A stretch of 32,582 bases of DNA from Pseudomonadota bacterium (lineage in GTDB: Bacteria > Pseudomonadota > Gammaproteobacteria > Burkholderiales > Burkholderiaceae_C), in assembly GCA_021808445.1 (NCBI GenBank), contig JAKBBP010000031.1, positions 1-32,582 on the forward strand. The letters are read 5' to 3'. The first letter of the stretch is position 1. Each line of letters starts with the position of its first letter. Shown here in pieces: positions 23,810-32,582 of this stretch. The position numbers and the translations under genes are program-made. Under the pieces are notes generated by a model that saw only the letters and a program-made list of their open reading frames with translations, had not been told where the DNA came from and did no database searches.

Positions 23810-26404
23810 ATGACCACCTTGACCATTGTGATCCCGACTCGAAATCGGGTGGATTTTCTCAAGCGTGCCGTCGAGTCCCTGGTGGAGTCCGCCTCGCGGG
23901 CGGCCGACGACATCGAGATCCTGGTGTGCGACAACCAGTCGACCGATGCCACGCCGAAGCTATGCGCCGAGCTGATGGCGAGCCATCCTCAGCTGCGCCA
24001 TGTCCGCCATGAGCAGATGGCCACCAGCGCCGAGCAGAGTGCCTACATGGGTCTGCGCACTCTCAAGCAGCAGGCGCGCAGTGAATATTTCTGGATTTTC
24101 GGCGACGACGACCTGGCCTATCCCGATGCATGCGCGCAAATTCTCCGGGCCCTGCGGGACGGTTACGATTTCGTGCTCGCGGGGCTGGAGGTCGGCGATC
24201 CCCGCGATCCCGACGCGGGTTCCGAGGGCACGCCTGCGCATGGGTACTACCGTGTACCCCCACCCTACGTCGCCTATCTGAACGGCGCGGAGCTGTTCGC
24301 CGATTTCGGGCTGGTGACCGCCACGACCACGCTGTCCTGCCTGTGCGGCAGGCTTGCGCAACTCGATCTCGAGGCCTGGGCGCAGCTCCTGGAGGTATCC
24401 CCGATCTACAGCCATTCCGCGGCGATGCTGCTGAGCTATCGGGATCGGCCGGCAGCGGTTCTTGCGGGGGCTCAATTGCGCTACACGCTCAACTCGGTGG
24501 CCGATGAACTCGCCAGGCTGCACGAGGCGGGCCTGACCCTTGCCAGACCGAGCTACTGGCCCTACACGACGGGTCTGCTGCGTCAGCTTCGATTCCTGCT
24601 CGCGCGCATGCCCCAGGCGGCAGCCTTCTTCGACTCCGTGGAGGAGGTCCACCTGTCCAAGGACAGCCTGAACCTCAAGCACGGCACGCTCGCGGGCTTT
24701 CTGGTCGAAATGCACATGCGCCAGGCCAGGCTTCACGCCGAATCCGCTCAGGAGGTCGAAAGCCTGACCCCGGAGATGTTGTCGGAGCTGCGCCAGTTCC
24801 TGGGCGAATTCCTGGGAGGGACTCGCCGGGCCGAGCTACTCGATCTGTGCTCCCGGCTCGAGGGGCATGCGCGGGCCCCCGCGCAGGAGCTCGACGAACT
24901 CCTGCGCGCCCTCGATGAGGTGGAGATGGAGGAATTGCGAGCTCGCTTCGAGCGCAGCCCCGGGCCGGTGCTGACCGAGGCTTCGGGGCCGCTGGCGCGC
25001 AAGCGCCTGCGCGGCGTGCGCGTGGCCGACTGCCGCTCGCGCCTGACGGTGGCCATCCCCACCTACAACCGCAGGGCTTCGGTGCTGCGCCAGCTGCACG
25101 CGCTGGCTTCGCTGGGGGCGCTGACGGACCCCGAGACCGAGGTGCTGGTGGGCGACAACGCCAGCGACGACGGTACGCGGGAGGCCCTGGACGAGTTCGC
25201 ACGGCAGCATCCCCACGGCCTGCGCGTGGTGCACTACGCCGAGCATGTGGGCAGCGCGGAGGAGAACTGCGCGCGCCTGGTTCGCGAAGCCATCGGCTGC
25301 TATGTCTGGCTGCTCAGCGACGATGACGTGATCGTTCGGCCCGCCTATGCGCGCCTGCGCGCCCTGGTGGCCCGGGGCGAGGCCGACACGATGGCCAGTT
25401 TCGTGTTCGACACCGCGGCCGAGAAGGACGGCGAGCGCCTGGTGAACCCGCAGACCCACACCATGGACCGGGCCCTGCACGGTGTGCTCGACGCCATCGA
25501 ATCCGAGGGCAGGGTGGATTTTCGCGGTTTCATCGAGCGTCACGGCCTGGCGCAGTACGGGGCCCTGATCTCCCGCTACGTGGTGCGCCGCGACTTGATC
25601 ACCGGCGCCATCGACCCCTACTTGCCGATCTCGTCCATCTACAGCCATGTGTTCGGGCTGCTGGAGCGCTTGCGGGACGAATCCGTCATGTTCGTGGCCG
25701 AGCCGCTGGTCTGGCGGCGCAGCTCGGAAGTGCTGGACCGCTTCGCGCGCATGGCGCGCGAGCGCGGCTGGTATTTCTACCGCCCCTGGACCCGGGGGCT
25801 CGTGGACCTCGCGCAGGTCTTCGAGCAACGCAGCGGGACGCCGCCAGGCTGGCTGCGCCATGTGCGTGAACGCGGCGCTGGCGGGGTGACCTACGGCCTG
25901 GTGGAGGACATGGTGCACCAACTCGGTCGGCAACTGGGCTACGCGCTGCTGCGACACGACCCCGCCGAACTCCTGCCGGCCGAGGACCGCGAGCGGATCG
26001 TGGGGTATTTTCGTGCCTGCGGCTTGCACGAGGAGGGCCTGGCGAGATTCGAGCAAGTCGCGACCATGGTCGCCGAGGCCGTGGACAAGGCCCAGGGCGC
26101 CGGGGACTATCGCGTCGACGTGGAGGAGTTCGCGCAATTGTGGATCCAGGTGCGGGAGCTGCCCTCCCGGATGCTTGCCTCGGCGAGTCCGCCGGAGCCG
26201 GCTGCACCGCCGTCCGCGCAGCTGCTGTTCGAGCCGGCGGCGTCCTCGAGCTGGTTGCAGCAGCCGGCCAGACACATCGCCGCCCGTCTCGCGCGCATGC
26301 AGGTGGAGCATCCCGAGCGTTACCAGCGCATCGTGGCCTGGAAAAATCGCCATGCCATGTTGCGCTTGCTTTCGCGCCGACTCATGAAGATGGGCCGCGG
26401 GTAG
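23810..26404 (+). CDS. Tandem-domain GT2 glycosyltransferase, 864 aa
   Basis: Cytoplasmic protein with two GT2 catalytic domains. Domain 1 (about 1-260) opens with LTIVIPTRNRVDFLKRAVES and has the metal motif FGDDDLAYPDA; domain 2 (about 409-670) opens with LTVAIPTYNRRASVLRQL, with LLSDDDVIVRPA. Between them lies an alpha-helical, glutamate-rich linker (about 300-405) with EEVHLSKDSLNLKHG and AQELDELLRALDEVEMEEL. A helical tail follows. Both domains resemble the abequosyltransferase-like GT2 subgroup (G/SDDD) and are close to the 342-aa protein at 28082-29110. Two sugars may be added in succession by one polypeptide. It starts at ATG 23810. The acceptor and sugars are unknown, though the CDP-sugar genes nearby make a dideoxy or deoxy sugar donor plausible. 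Confidence 0.8.
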   Translation: MTTLTIVIPTRNRVDFLKRAVESLVESASRAADDIEILVCDNQSTDATPKLCAELMASHPQLRHVRHEQMATSAEQSAYMGLRTLKQQARSEYFWIFGDDDLAYPDACAQILRALRDGYDFVLAGLEVGDPRDPDAGSEGTPAHGYYRVPPPYVAYLNGAELFADFGLVTATTTLSCLCGRLAQLDLEAWAQLLEVSPIYSHSAAMLLSYRDRPAAVLAGAQLRYTLNSVADELARLHEAGLTLARPSYWPYTTGLLRQLRFLLARMPQAAAFFDSVEEVHLSKDSLNLKHGTLAGFLVEMHMRQARLHAESAQEVESLTPEMLSELRQFLGEFLGGTRRAELLDLCSRLEGHARAPAQELDELLRALDEVEMEELRARFERSPGPVLTEASGPLARKRLRGVRVADCRSRLTVAIPTYNRRASVLRQLHALASLGALTDPETEVLVGDNASDDGTREALDEFARQHPHGLRVVHYAEHVGSAEENCARLVREAIGCYVWLLSDDDVIVRPAYARLRALVARGEADTMASFVFDTAAEKDGERLVNPQTHTMDRALHGVLDAIESEGRVDFRGFIERHGLAQYGALISRYVVRRDLITGAIDPYLPISSIYSHVFGLLERLRDESVMFVAEPLVWRRSSEVLDRFARMARERGWYFYRPWTRGLVDLAQVFEQRSGTPPGWLRHVRERGAGGVTYGLVEDMVHQLGRQLGYALLRHDPAELLPAEDRERIVGYFRACGLHEEGLARFEQVATMVAEAVDKAQGAGDYRVDVEEFAQLWIQVRELPSRMLASASPPEPAAPPSAQLLFEPAASSSWLQQPARHIAARLARMQVEHPERYQRIVAWKNRHAMLRLLSRRLMKMGRG

Positions 26405-26454
26405 GCATCGAGATCCAGGCTAACATCGCCCATTTTCCTGCTTGCAATAGACCC

Positions 26455-27246
26455 ATGAGCGCACTTGGTACGGCCATCGGCGATCTGCTCGACAGTCTGG
26501 GCGCATGGCGTCTGTGGAGCCTGCTGGGCTGGCTGGAGATCCGTCAGCGCTACGCTCGTTCCAAGATCGGCCCCTTCTGGCTCACGATCAGCATGGGCGT
26601 GCTGGTGGGGACGATGGGCGTGGTGTATGGCGCGCTGTTCGCCCAGAAACTCGCCGACTATCTCCCCATGGTCGCGATCGGCCTAGTGTCCTGGGGCCTG
26701 TTCTCGGGCACCGTGAGCGAGGGCTGCAATGCCTACATCGCCAGCGCCAACTACATTCGCCAGGTGGCGACGCCTCGGCTGGTGTACATGCTGCAGGTTG
26801 CCTGGCGCAATCTCGTGATCTTCGCCCACAATTTCTGCATCGTGATCGTCGTGCTCATCGTGTTCGGAGTGCACGACTGGACGACCTTGCCGCTGTTCCT
26901 GCCCGGCCTGGCGCTGTTCGTGCTCAACGCAACCTGGATCGCCGTGCTGACGGGTCTTCTCGCGGCACGCTTTCGCGACCTGCCGCAGATCGTCAACGCC
27001 CTGTTGCAAGTGGCGTTTTACGTCACGCCCATCCTGTTCCATGGGGAAATGCTCAGCGCCAGGCATCGCTGGATCGTCGAGTTCAATCCCCTGGCCTATC
27101 TGATCGACGTGGTCCGCCAGCCTTTGATGGGGGTAGCCACGCCCCTGTCCACCTGGGCGCTGGTCTGTGCCATGACCGTGGTCGGCTGGCTGCTCGCGCT
27201 GGCCCTGACCGGGCGTTACCACAAGCGCATTCCCTACTGGATCTGA
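26455..27246 (+). CDS. wzm: Wzm-type ABC-2 polysaccharide export permease
   Basis: Inner-membrane channel subunit of an ABC-2 polysaccharide exporter, 263 residues with six predicted membrane helices, the normal Wzm/KpsM size. The N-terminal amphipathic segment RQRYARSKIGPFWLTISMGV is the conserved start of the ABC-2 domain, followed by the gate helix; ARFRDLPQIVNALLQVAFYVTPIL and FNPLAYLIDVVRQPL are the family's C-terminal signatures. Start ATG 26455, 50 bases after the GT gene. The partner ATPase follows after 51 bases. It likely moves undecaprenyl-linked glycan across the membrane together with Wzt. Confidence 0.9.
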   Translation: MSALGTAIGDLLDSLGAWRLWSLLGWLEIRQRYARSKIGPFWLTISMGVLVGTMGVVYGALFAQKLADYLPMVAIGLVSWGLFSGTVSEGCNAYIASANYIRQVATPRLVYMLQVAWRNLVIFAHNFCIVIVVLIVFGVHDWTTLPLFLPGLALFVLNATWIAVLTGLLAARFRDLPQIVNALLQVAFYVTPILFHGEMLSARHRWIVEFNPLAYLIDVVRQPLMGVATPLSTWALVCAMTVVGWLLALALTGRYHKRIPYWI

Positions 27247-27297
27247 AGGATCCGAAGCTCGCGCGCGCCGTCTTCGACTTCCTCGACCAAGCCCACC

Positions 27298-28062
27298 ATG
27301 GCCGCAAGTGTCTCGCTTCACAATGTCCATCTCGATCTGCCGATCTTCGACATCTCGGCACAGTCGCTCAAGAAGCGCGTCATGCGCATGGGCCGGCGCA
27401 ACAGCATCGCGGAGGACAACTCCGGGGTGATCGTCGTTCGCGCCATCGACGGACTGGACCTGGAGCTGCGCAGCGGGGATCGCCTGGGCCTGATCGGGCA
27501 CAACGGTGCCGGCAAGAGCACCCTGCTGCGGGTGATGGCGGGCATCTATCCTCCGACGGCAGGGGAGTTGCGCGTGAGCGGTCGCAGCGTGCCCCTGCTG
27601 GACATCGCCCTCGGCATGGACGACCTGTCGACGGGGCGCCAGAACATCCGGCTTCGCGGGCTGCTGCTGGGCATGGACAACGCCGAGATCAAGCGCAAGA
27701 CCGAGGAGATCGCCGAGTTCACCGAACTGGGCGATTATCTCGATCTGCCCTTGCGAACCTACTCCAACGGCATGCGCCTGCGCCTGGCCTTCGCCATTTC
27801 CACCGCGGTCGACGCCGACATCCTGCTGCTGGACGAGGTGCTGGGCGTGGGCGACGCCAGCTTCCAGGAAAAGGCCAATCAACGCCTGCGCGAACTCCAC
27901 GAACGCGCCGACATCGTCGTGCTCGCGATCCACTCGGACGACACCATCCGCGCCAGCTGCAACAAGGTGCTGTGGATGGAATCCGGCAGGGCCCGCATGC
28001 TGGGCCCGGTGGAGGAGGTGCTCAGCGCCTACGCGCAGCGCATGACGCTGCCGCAGGGCTGA
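27298..28062 (+). CDS. wzt: Wzt-type ABC exporter ATP-binding protein, short form
   Basis: Cytoplasmic ATPase that drives the Wzm channel, 254 residues. Walker A is GHNGAGKST (about residue 66-74), the signature loop is YSNGMRLRLAFA, and Walker B is ADILLLDEVLGVGD; the long N-terminal extension (SVSLHNVHLDLPIFD) is typical of polysaccharide exporters. The C-terminal carbohydrate-binding domain of long Wzt proteins, which reads a chain-terminating cap, is absent, so this is a KpsT/short-Wzt type. Start ATG 27298. The next gene is convergent and its stop is about 20 bases away. Transport without cap recognition is thus expected, unless another protein supplies it. Confidence 0.9.
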   Translation: MAASVSLHNVHLDLPIFDISAQSLKKRVMRMGRRNSIAEDNSGVIVVRAIDGLDLELRSGDRLGLIGHNGAGKSTLLRVMAGIYPPTAGELRVSGRSVPLLDIALGMDDLSTGRQNIRLRGLLLGMDNAEIKRKTEEIAEFTELGDYLDLPLRTYSNGMRLRLAFAISTAVDADILLLDEVLGVGDASFQEKANQRLRELHERADIVVLAIHSDDTIRASCNKVLWMESGRARMLGPVEEVLSAYAQRMTLPQG

Positions 28063-28086
28063 AGCTCGTGCCCGGCGCCCTTCAGC
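28058..28086. terminator. 7-bp inverted repeat between convergent wzt and GT2 genes
   Basis: GCTGAAG-N15-CTTCAGC overlaps the stop of wzt and the stop region of the minus-strand GT2 gene. No T-run follows on either strand, so it is a weak candidate for a bidirectional terminator and could partly reflect symmetric stop codons. Confidence 0.25.
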
Positions 28087-29110
28087 GTCGCGCCAGCTTG
28101 TCGCGCAGGAAGTACAGGCCTCGCATCAGGTCGCCCGAGGCCACGCGCCCGATGGCGGTGCTGGCCATGCCCCAGGCGATGGCGGCAGGCCGCGGCAGGG
28201 TGAACACCGGATCCACCAGCACCCAATAGCGCAGGTAACAGCCGAGCACCCGGCGGAAGCGCTGCCTGGCCGCGGCCAGGTCGACGGTGGGCTTCAGGCG
28301 CTGCATCAGCACCTGCTGCGGGAAATACTGGGTCAGCATGCGCCGCTCCAGCGCCAGGCGTACATCCCGCGGCAGGCCCTGCTCCTCGTGCCGCAGCAGG
28401 ATGTCGCGCAGATTGGCGACGAAGACCTTGGAGAAGTCGTAGCCGCCGCCGTTGTTCTTGCGATAGGCCAGGCCGTAGCGACGGTCCCGCAGGTAGCGGC
28501 CCGGGCCCCTCGCGGCCAGCAGGTACAGGTTGACGTGCACCAGGTTGCTGCCGCAGAAATCCTCGGCGTTCACGCCGGCACAGGACGCACGCCGGTAGAC
28601 GATGCCCGACAGCAGGGTGATCAGCGCGCCCACGTGGCGCACGAAGCCGCGCAGGGTGGCTTCGACGCGGTGGCTGTCCCGGCTGTACGGCAACTCGGCC
28701 GCGTGGTCGCCCTCGAAGCCGTAGGAGCGCAGATGCAGCAGGGCCACGTCGTCGCCTTGCAGGAAATCCAGCAGTCGCCGCAGCACACCGTCCAGCGGCA
28801 GGTCGTCATCCCCCAGGATCCACACGTACCTGCCGCGCGCCAGATTGTGGCAGGCGGCGACGTTGCGGTCGGAGCCCAGGTTCTCGGCGTGGCGCACGTG
28901 GCGAATCGGCAGCCCGGGGCGCTGCCAGGAGGCGATGACCTGCGGTGTGTCGTCCTCGGCGTGGTTGTCGCACACCAGCAGCTCGATCGCCTCGGGCGGC
29001 AGCGCGGCGCGCTGCTCCTGCAGCACCTGCAGGAGCTCGGCAAGGAAAGGCGCGCGATTCCAGGTGGGAATCGCGATGGTCAGCAGCGGCGTCGTCGCAG
29101 GCTCAGTCAA
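28082..29110 (-). CDS. GT2 glycosyltransferase, abequosyltransferase-like
   Basis: Cytoplasmic GT-A enzyme, 342 residues. [18 protein letters not shown] opens the nucleotide-binding domain; [11 protein letters not shown] and [13 protein letters not shown] carry the DxD metal site. The middle (about 150-250) has [10 protein letters not shown] and [13 protein letters not shown]. In length and pattern it resembles RfbV-type abequosyl/dideoxyhexosyl transferases, which suits its operon with CDP-sugar genes. The start is TTG 29110, because no ATG precedes the first beta strand; it overlaps rfbH by 8 bases, so it is translationally coupled. It is the last gene of the rfbF-rfbG-rfbH-GT operon and probably transfers the sugar they make. 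The particular sugar is inferred from context. Confidence 0.82.
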   Translation of the reverse strand: MTEPATTPLLTIAIPTWNRAPFLAELLQVLQEQRAALPPEAIELLVCDNHAEDDTPQVIASWQRPGLPIRHVRHAENLGSDRNVAACHNLARGRYVWILGDDDLPLDGVLRRLLDFLQGDDVALLHLRSYGFEGDHAAELPYSRDSHRVEATLRGFVRHVGALITLLSGIVYRRASCAGVNAEDFCGSNLVHVNLYLLAARGPGRYLRDRRYGLAYRKNNGGGYDFSKVFVANLRDILLRHEEQGLPRDVRLALERRMLTQYFPQQVLMQRLKPTVDLAAARQRFRRVLGCYLRYWVLVDPVFTLPRPAAIAWGMASTAIGRVASGDLMRGLYFLRDKLARR

Positions 29111-30452
29111 AGCGCAGACCGAGGAAGGTCTCGATGCTGACGGCCACGTGCTCGAGCATCTCCTGGGTGAGTCCGGGGTACACGCCGACCCAGAAGGTCT
29201 GGTTCATGATGGTGTCGGTGTTGTCCAGCGGCGAGGCCACGCGCACATTGCGCCCGGCCATGTAGGGTTGGCGCAGCAGATTGCCGGCGAACAGCAGGCG
29301 CGTGCCCACCTTTTGCTGGTCCAGGTAGGTCAGCAGGTCCACCCGAGACACCGGCGCGTTGTCGCGCAGGGTCATGGGGAAGCCGAACCAGGAGGGTTCC
29401 GAACCCGGGGTGGCGTGCGGCAGGATCAGGAACTCCTCGCAGGAGCGCAGACGCTCGTGCAGCCAGCGGAAATTGGCGCGCCGGGCGGCGATGAACTCCT
29501 CCACGCGGTCCATCTGCGCCAGCGCGCAGGCGGCCTGCATATCGGTGATCTTGAGGTTGTAGCCCAGGTGCGAGTAGGTGTACTTGTGGTCGTAGCCGTA
29601 GGGCAGCTCGCCGAGCTTCCAGCAAAAGCGCTTGCCGCAGGTGTTGTCCTTGCCCGGCTGGCAATAGCAGTCGCGCCCCCAGTCGCGGAACGAGTCCATG
29701 ATCAGCTTGAGCTCGTCGTTGTTGGTGAACACCGCGCCGCCTTCGCCCATGGTGATGTGGTGGGCGGGGTAGAAGCTCAGGGTGCCGATGTCGCCGAAGG
29801 TGCCGACCTTGCGCCCCTGGTAGGTCGCGCCCAGGGCGTCGCAGCAATCCTCCACCAGCCACAGGCCGTGCTTGCGGCACAGGGCCGTGACCACCTCCAG
29901 GTTGTAGGGGTTGCCCAGCGTGTGGGCCAGCATGATCGCCTTCGTCTTGGGCGAGATGGCGGCTTCGAGCAAGTCGGCGCGCACGTTGTAGGTGCCGAGT
30001 TCCACGTCCACCAGCACCGGAACCGCGCCGAACTGCAGGATGGGGTTCACCGTGGTGGGAAAGCCCGCGGCCACGCCGATCACCTCGTCGCCGGGGCGGA
30101 TCGCGCGATCGCCCAGCTTGGGCGAGGTCAGCGCCGAGAAGGCCACCAGGTTGGCGGAGGAGCCGGAGTTCACGGTGGACACGTGGCGCACGCCCAGGAA
30201 CTCGGCCAGGCGGGCCTCGAACAGGTCGTTGAAACGCCCCGTGGTCAGCCAGCCGTCCAGCGAGGCCTCGACCATGTTGCGCAGCTCGGCCGCGCCGATC
30301 ACCTTGCCCGAAGGGGGCACCACCGCCTGGCCCGGCGTGAAGCCGCGCGGCGCGAACTCCAGCTCGGCGTAGCGATCGACCAGTTGCAGGATTTCCTTGC
30401 GCAGGCGCTGCTTGTCGCCCTGCACGATCTCGACCGGACTCAGCTTGTCCAT
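29103..30452 (-). CDS. rfbH: CDP-6-deoxy-4-keto-hexulose 3-dehydrase (E1), RfbH
   Basis: PMP-dependent [2Fe-2S] enzyme that removes the C-3 hydroxyl of CDP-4-keto-6-deoxyglucose on the way to CDP-3,6-dideoxyhexoses, 449 residues. It has an aspartate-aminotransferase fold: [27 protein letters not shown] with cofactor Asp, and at the usual Schiff-base lysine site a His ([13 protein letters not shown]), which is the E1 hallmark. Cys of the second CC pair, then [11 protein letters not shown], gives C-X57-C-X1-C-X7-C, the known cluster motif. A SD-like GAGGAA precedes ATG 30452. The usual partner reductase E3 (ddhD) is not visible in the window. It overlaps rfbG by 13 bases and the GT by 8. Confidence 0.95.
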   Translation of the reverse strand: MDKLSPVEIVQGDKQRLRKEILQLVDRYAELEFAPRGFTPGQAVVPPSGKVIGAAELRNMVEASLDGWLTTGRFNDLFEARLAEFLGVRHVSTVNSGSSANLVAFSALTSPKLGDRAIRPGDEVIGVAAGFPTTVNPILQFGAVPVLVDVELGTYNVRADLLEAAISPKTKAIMLAHTLGNPYNLEVVTALCRKHGLWLVEDCCDALGATYQGRKVGTFGDIGTLSFYPAHHITMGEGGAVFTNNDELKLIMDSFRDWGRDCYCQPGKDNTCGKRFCWKLGELPYGYDHKYTYSHLGYNLKITDMQAACALAQMDRVEEFIAARRANFRWLHERLRSCEEFLILPHATPGSEPSWFGFPMTLRDNAPVSRVDLLTYLDQQKVGTRLLFAGNLLRQPYMAGRNVRVASPLDNTDTIMNQTFWVGVYPGLTQEMLEHVAVSIETFLGLRFD

Positions 30453-31528
30453 GTTTGGTATTCCTCGATTTGTTCCAGCGTGAACCTACGCATGTCGGTG
30501 CCCCGTGCCTGCTCGGCGTGCCATTGCACGATGCGATCCAGCGCCGTGCCCAGGTCCCAGCGCGGGCGCCAGCCCAGGCGCGCGCGCGCCTTGGAGCAGT
30601 CGAGTTTCAGCGACGCGGCCTCGTGCTGCTGGGCCTGCGCGTCGAGTTCCCAGGCGGCTCCGCCGGGCCATTTGCCGGCCAGTTGTTCCACCAGCCAGCT
30701 CACGGGGCGCGCATCCTCGTCCCCGGGGCCGAAGTTCCAGCCCTCGGCGTGGGCCGCGCCGGCTTCGAGCAGCCCGCGGGCCAGCACCAGATAGCCCGAC
30801 AGCGGCTCCAGCACATGCTGCCAGGGACGGATGGCGTTGGGGTGGCGGATGCGCACGGGGCGACGCTCGCCGAAGGCGCGGATCATGTCGGGGATCAGCC
30901 GATCCATGGCCCAGTCGCCGCCGCCGATCACGTTGCCGGCGCGCGCCGAGGCCACCGCCACGCAGCCGCCCTGCGCAGCGGGGCGGTTGAAGAAGGAGCG
31001 ACGGTAGGCCGAGGTGACCAGTTCCGCGCAGCCCTTGCTGTTGCTGTAGGGATCGAAGCCGCCCATGGGCTCGTTCTCCCGATAGCCCCAGAGCCACTCC
31101 TGGTTCTCGTAGCACTTGTCGCTGGTGACCACCACGACCGCGCGCACCGAGGGGCAGTTGCGCACGGCCTCGAGCAGGTGCACGGTTCCCATGACGTTGG
31201 TCGAGTAGGTCTCGACCGGATTCGCGTAGGAATACAGTACCAGCGGCTGCGCGGCCATGTGGATCACCACTTCGGGCTGGCTGCGCTGCATCCGTGCCTG
31301 CAGGGTCGCGAGCTCGCGGATGTCGCCGATGAACGAATCCATGCCCTCGGCCACGCGGGCCTGCTCGAACAGGCTGGGGCGGGTCGGCGCTTCCAGCGCA
31401 TAGCCGGAAAGCTCGGCACCCAGGGCCTGCAGCCACAGGCTGAGCCAGGAGCCCTTGAAGCCCGTGTGGCCCGTGAGGAAGACCTTGCGGCCTTGCCAGA
31501 ACTCCGGGCTTATTTCCAGACTTTCCAC
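30440..31528 (-). CDS. rfbG: CDP-glucose 4,6-dehydratase, RfbG
   Basis: NAD-dependent extended SDR that converts CDP-glucose to CDP-4-keto-6-deoxyglucose, 362 residues, cytoplasmic. The N-terminal [17 protein letters not shown] motif is specific to this subfamily, [11 protein letters not shown] contains the active-site Thr/Asp/Lys-type dehydratase residues, and [11 protein letters not shown] gives the catalytic Tyr/Lys. [15 protein letters not shown] and WNFGPGDED are further family signatures. Start GTG 31528. It overlaps rfbF by 19 bases and rfbH by 13, making a coupled operon. With rfbF and rfbH it gives the CDP-3,6-dideoxyhexose branch point. Confidence 0.95.
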   Translation of the reverse strand: MESLEISPEFWQGRKVFLTGHTGFKGSWLSLWLQALGAELSGYALEAPTRPSLFEQARVAEGMDSFIGDIRELATLQARMQRSQPEVVIHMAAQPLVLYSYANPVETYSTNVMGTVHLLEAVRNCPSVRAVVVVTSDKCYENQEWLWGYRENEPMGGFDPYSNSKGCAELVTSAYRRSFFNRPAAQGGCVAVASARAGNVIGGGDWAMDRLIPDMIRAFGERRPVRIRHPNAIRPWQHVLEPLSGYLVLARGLLEAGAAHAEGWNFGPGDEDARPVSWLVEQLAGKWPGGAAWELDAQAQQHEAASLKLDCSKARARLGWRPRWDLGTALDRIVQWHAEQARGTDMRRFTLEQIEEYQTWTS

Positions 31529-32280
31529 GGCGCATTGCCGCTCGACCAGAGCGACTCCAGGTGGTTCTTGTCCCGCAGCGTGTCCATGGGCTGCCAGAAA
31601 CCGTTGTGGAAAAAGGCCTGCAGCTTGCGCTCGATGGCGAGCTGCTCCAGGGGGGCGCGCTCCCAGGGCATGTCGTCGCCTTCGATGTAGTCGATCACCT
31701 TGGGCGACAGCACGAAAAAGCCGCCGTTGATCCAGCCGGCTTCGCCGTGGGGCTTTTCCAGGAAACGCTGGACCATGTTGCCTTGCAGGTCGAGGGCGCC
31801 GAAGCGACCGGGCGGCTGGGTCGCCGTCATGGTGGCCAGGCCTCCGTGGCTGCGGTGGAAGGCGATGGAGCCGGCGATGTCGATGTCGCCCACGCCGTCG
31901 CCGTAGGTCATGCAGAAGTCCTCGTCCTTCACGTACTCGGCGACGCGCTTCAGGCGCCCGCCGGTCTGCGTGGATTCGCCGGTGTCCACCAGGGTCACGC
32001 GCCAGGGCTCGGCCTTGCGCTGGTGCACCTGCATGCTGTTGCTGGCCATGTCGAAGGTCACGTCGGACATGTGCAGGAAGTAGTTGGCGAAGTATTCCTT
32101 GATCACATATCCCTTGTAGCCGCAGCAGATCACGAAATCATTCACCCCGTGGGCGGAATAGATTTTCATGATGTGCCAGAGAATCGGTTTGCCCCCGATC
32201 TCGATCATGGGCTTGGGGCGTTGACTGGTCTCCTCGGAAATACGGGTTCCGAGACCTCCGGCAAGTATGACCGCTTTCAT
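31510..32280 (-). CDS. rfbF: Glucose-1-phosphate cytidylyltransferase, RfbF
   Basis: Makes CDP-glucose from glucose-1-phosphate and CTP, first step of CDP-deoxysugar synthesis; 256 residues, cytoplasmic. The nucleotidyltransferase signature [20 protein letters not shown] is at residues 6-25, then [25 protein letters not shown] carries the metal-binding Asp. [20 protein letters not shown] is typical of the family. The start is ATG 32280; an upstream extension to 32385 has no support. It is first in the minus-strand operon with rfbG, rfbH and a GT2; the about 180-base gap upstream holds its promoter, including an AT-rich patch at 32335-32349, but I could not define the boxes. Confidence 0.95.
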   Translation of the reverse strand: MKAVILAGGLGTRISEETSQRPKPMIEIGGKPILWHIMKIYSAHGVNDFVICCGYKGYVIKEYFANYFLHMSDVTFDMASNSMQVHQRKAEPWRVTLVDTGESTQTGGRLKRVAEYVKDEDFCMTYGDGVGDIDIAGSIAFHRSHGGLATMTATQPPGRFGALDLQGNMVQRFLEKPHGEAGWINGGFFVLSPKVIDYIEGDDMPWERAPLEQLAIERKLQAFFHNGFWQPMDTLRDKNHLESLWSSGNAPWKVWK

Positions 32281-32372
32281 GTGTCGCTTCGGCTGGTTGT
32301 GGCAGTCGCGGCCAGGGATCGGCGCGCTGCAGCAAATTTTTTCAATGTAGCACAGGGGTTTTCGATTCCGGG

Positions 32373-32396
32373 CTCCCCGCGGCATGGGGCGGGGAG
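32373..32396. terminator. 8-bp perfect hairpin between rfbF and the edge gene
   Basis: CTCCCCGC-N8-GCGGGGAG lies 67 bases downstream of the edge gene's stop and upstream of rfbF on the same strand. No T-run follows on the minus strand, so it is a possible but unproven terminator for that gene. Confidence 0.35.
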
Positions 32397-32462
32397 TACC
32401 CTGGCGATGCCTGCGCGCAGGCTGTCCCCGCGGAGCGCGCCCGCGCTCCAGAGGCCGTTCCT

Positions 32463-32582
32463 TCAGTCGAACACGGGGGTTTCGACGCCGAGGACCTTGT
32501 GCAGCTTGGGGCTGGTGGTGGTGTACTGCAGGTGCACCTTTTTCTCGGGGAAGACGTAGTGGGCGGCGCCGAAGGCGGCCAG
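32463..32582 (-). CDS. C-terminus of an unidentified protein (continues beyond window)
   Basis: The minus-strand frame entering from the right edge encodes 39 residues and ends at TGA (32465-32463). The peptide includes [19 protein letters not shown] and ends LGVETPVFD. The strong codon bias and composition look coding. I do not recognise the family, and it is too short for assignment. It is on the same strand as rfbF with about 180 bases between them, so it could be part of the same glycan locus. Confidence 0.6.
   Translation of the reverse strand: MAAFGAAHYVFPEKKVHLQYTTTSPKLHKVLGVETPVFD

Noticed and set aside
28845-30794. A 649-codon open frame on the plus strand
   Set aside because: Antisense to rfbH and neighbouring genes; no domain seen.
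1-32582. CRISPR arrays, tRNA genes, insertion sequences and attachment sites
   Set aside because: No regularly spaced repeats, tRNA-like cloverleaf, transposase or target duplications could be found by reading.

Overview
The window is GC-rich chromosomal DNA (mostly above 65% G+C by eye) with compact, often overlapping genes. It looks like a betaproteobacterium, probably of the Burkholderiales: there is a Tli4-type T6SS immunity gene, a MerR-CopA-CopZ copper cassette, several c-di-GMP enzymes and a large O-antigen/exopolysaccharide locus. I cannot name genus or species. I saw no tRNA, rRNA, CRISPR array, insertion sequence or phage gene.

Left part (1-11.5 kb): the 3' part of a Tli4-like immunity gene; a LysE/RhtB exporter (minus); a divergent MerR regulator overlapping a P1B-type copper ATPase. 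The ATPase reading frame runs without a stop into a CopZ-like metallochaperone that has its own ribosome-binding site. Then come an SDR (minus), a large PAS-GGDEF-EAL protein (minus) and, divergent from it, a PAS-PAS-GGEEF diguanylate cyclase, with a 9-bp inverted repeat between the two. An unknown 154-aa protein and a degenerate nucleotidyl-cyclase/FHA protein complete this signalling block.

Middle and right part (11.6-32.3 kb): a surface-glycan locus. It holds a WcaJ-type initiating phosphotransferase, a rhamnosyltransferase-like GT2, a Wzy/WaaL-type polymerase or ligase, and manC in reverse orientation. Next is a tightly coupled five-gene operon: SDR, 3-dehydroquinate-synthase-like cyclase, acetolactate-synthase-like ThDP enzyme, HpcH/HpaI-type aldolase and NAD-dependent epimerase. 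A GT-B-like protein, a tandem GT2 protein and a Wzm/Wzt ABC exporter without the carbohydrate-binding tail follow. A four-gene minus-strand operon (rfbF, rfbG, rfbH and a GT2) makes and probably transfers a CDP-6-deoxy or 3,6-dideoxy sugar. The last 120 bases hold the C-terminus of an unidentified minus-strand gene.

How they fit together (inference): WcaJ primes undecaprenyl phosphate, the glycosyltransferases extend the chain, Wzm/Wzt export it, and the Wzy/WaaL-like protein polymerises or ligates it. The strongest candidate for undescribed biology is the SDR-cyclase-ThDP-aldolase-epimerase module, which looks like a dedicated route to an unusual carbocyclic or branched sugar. The next most interesting are the CopA-CopZ fused frame with an internal start and the probable operator shared by two c-di-GMP genes.
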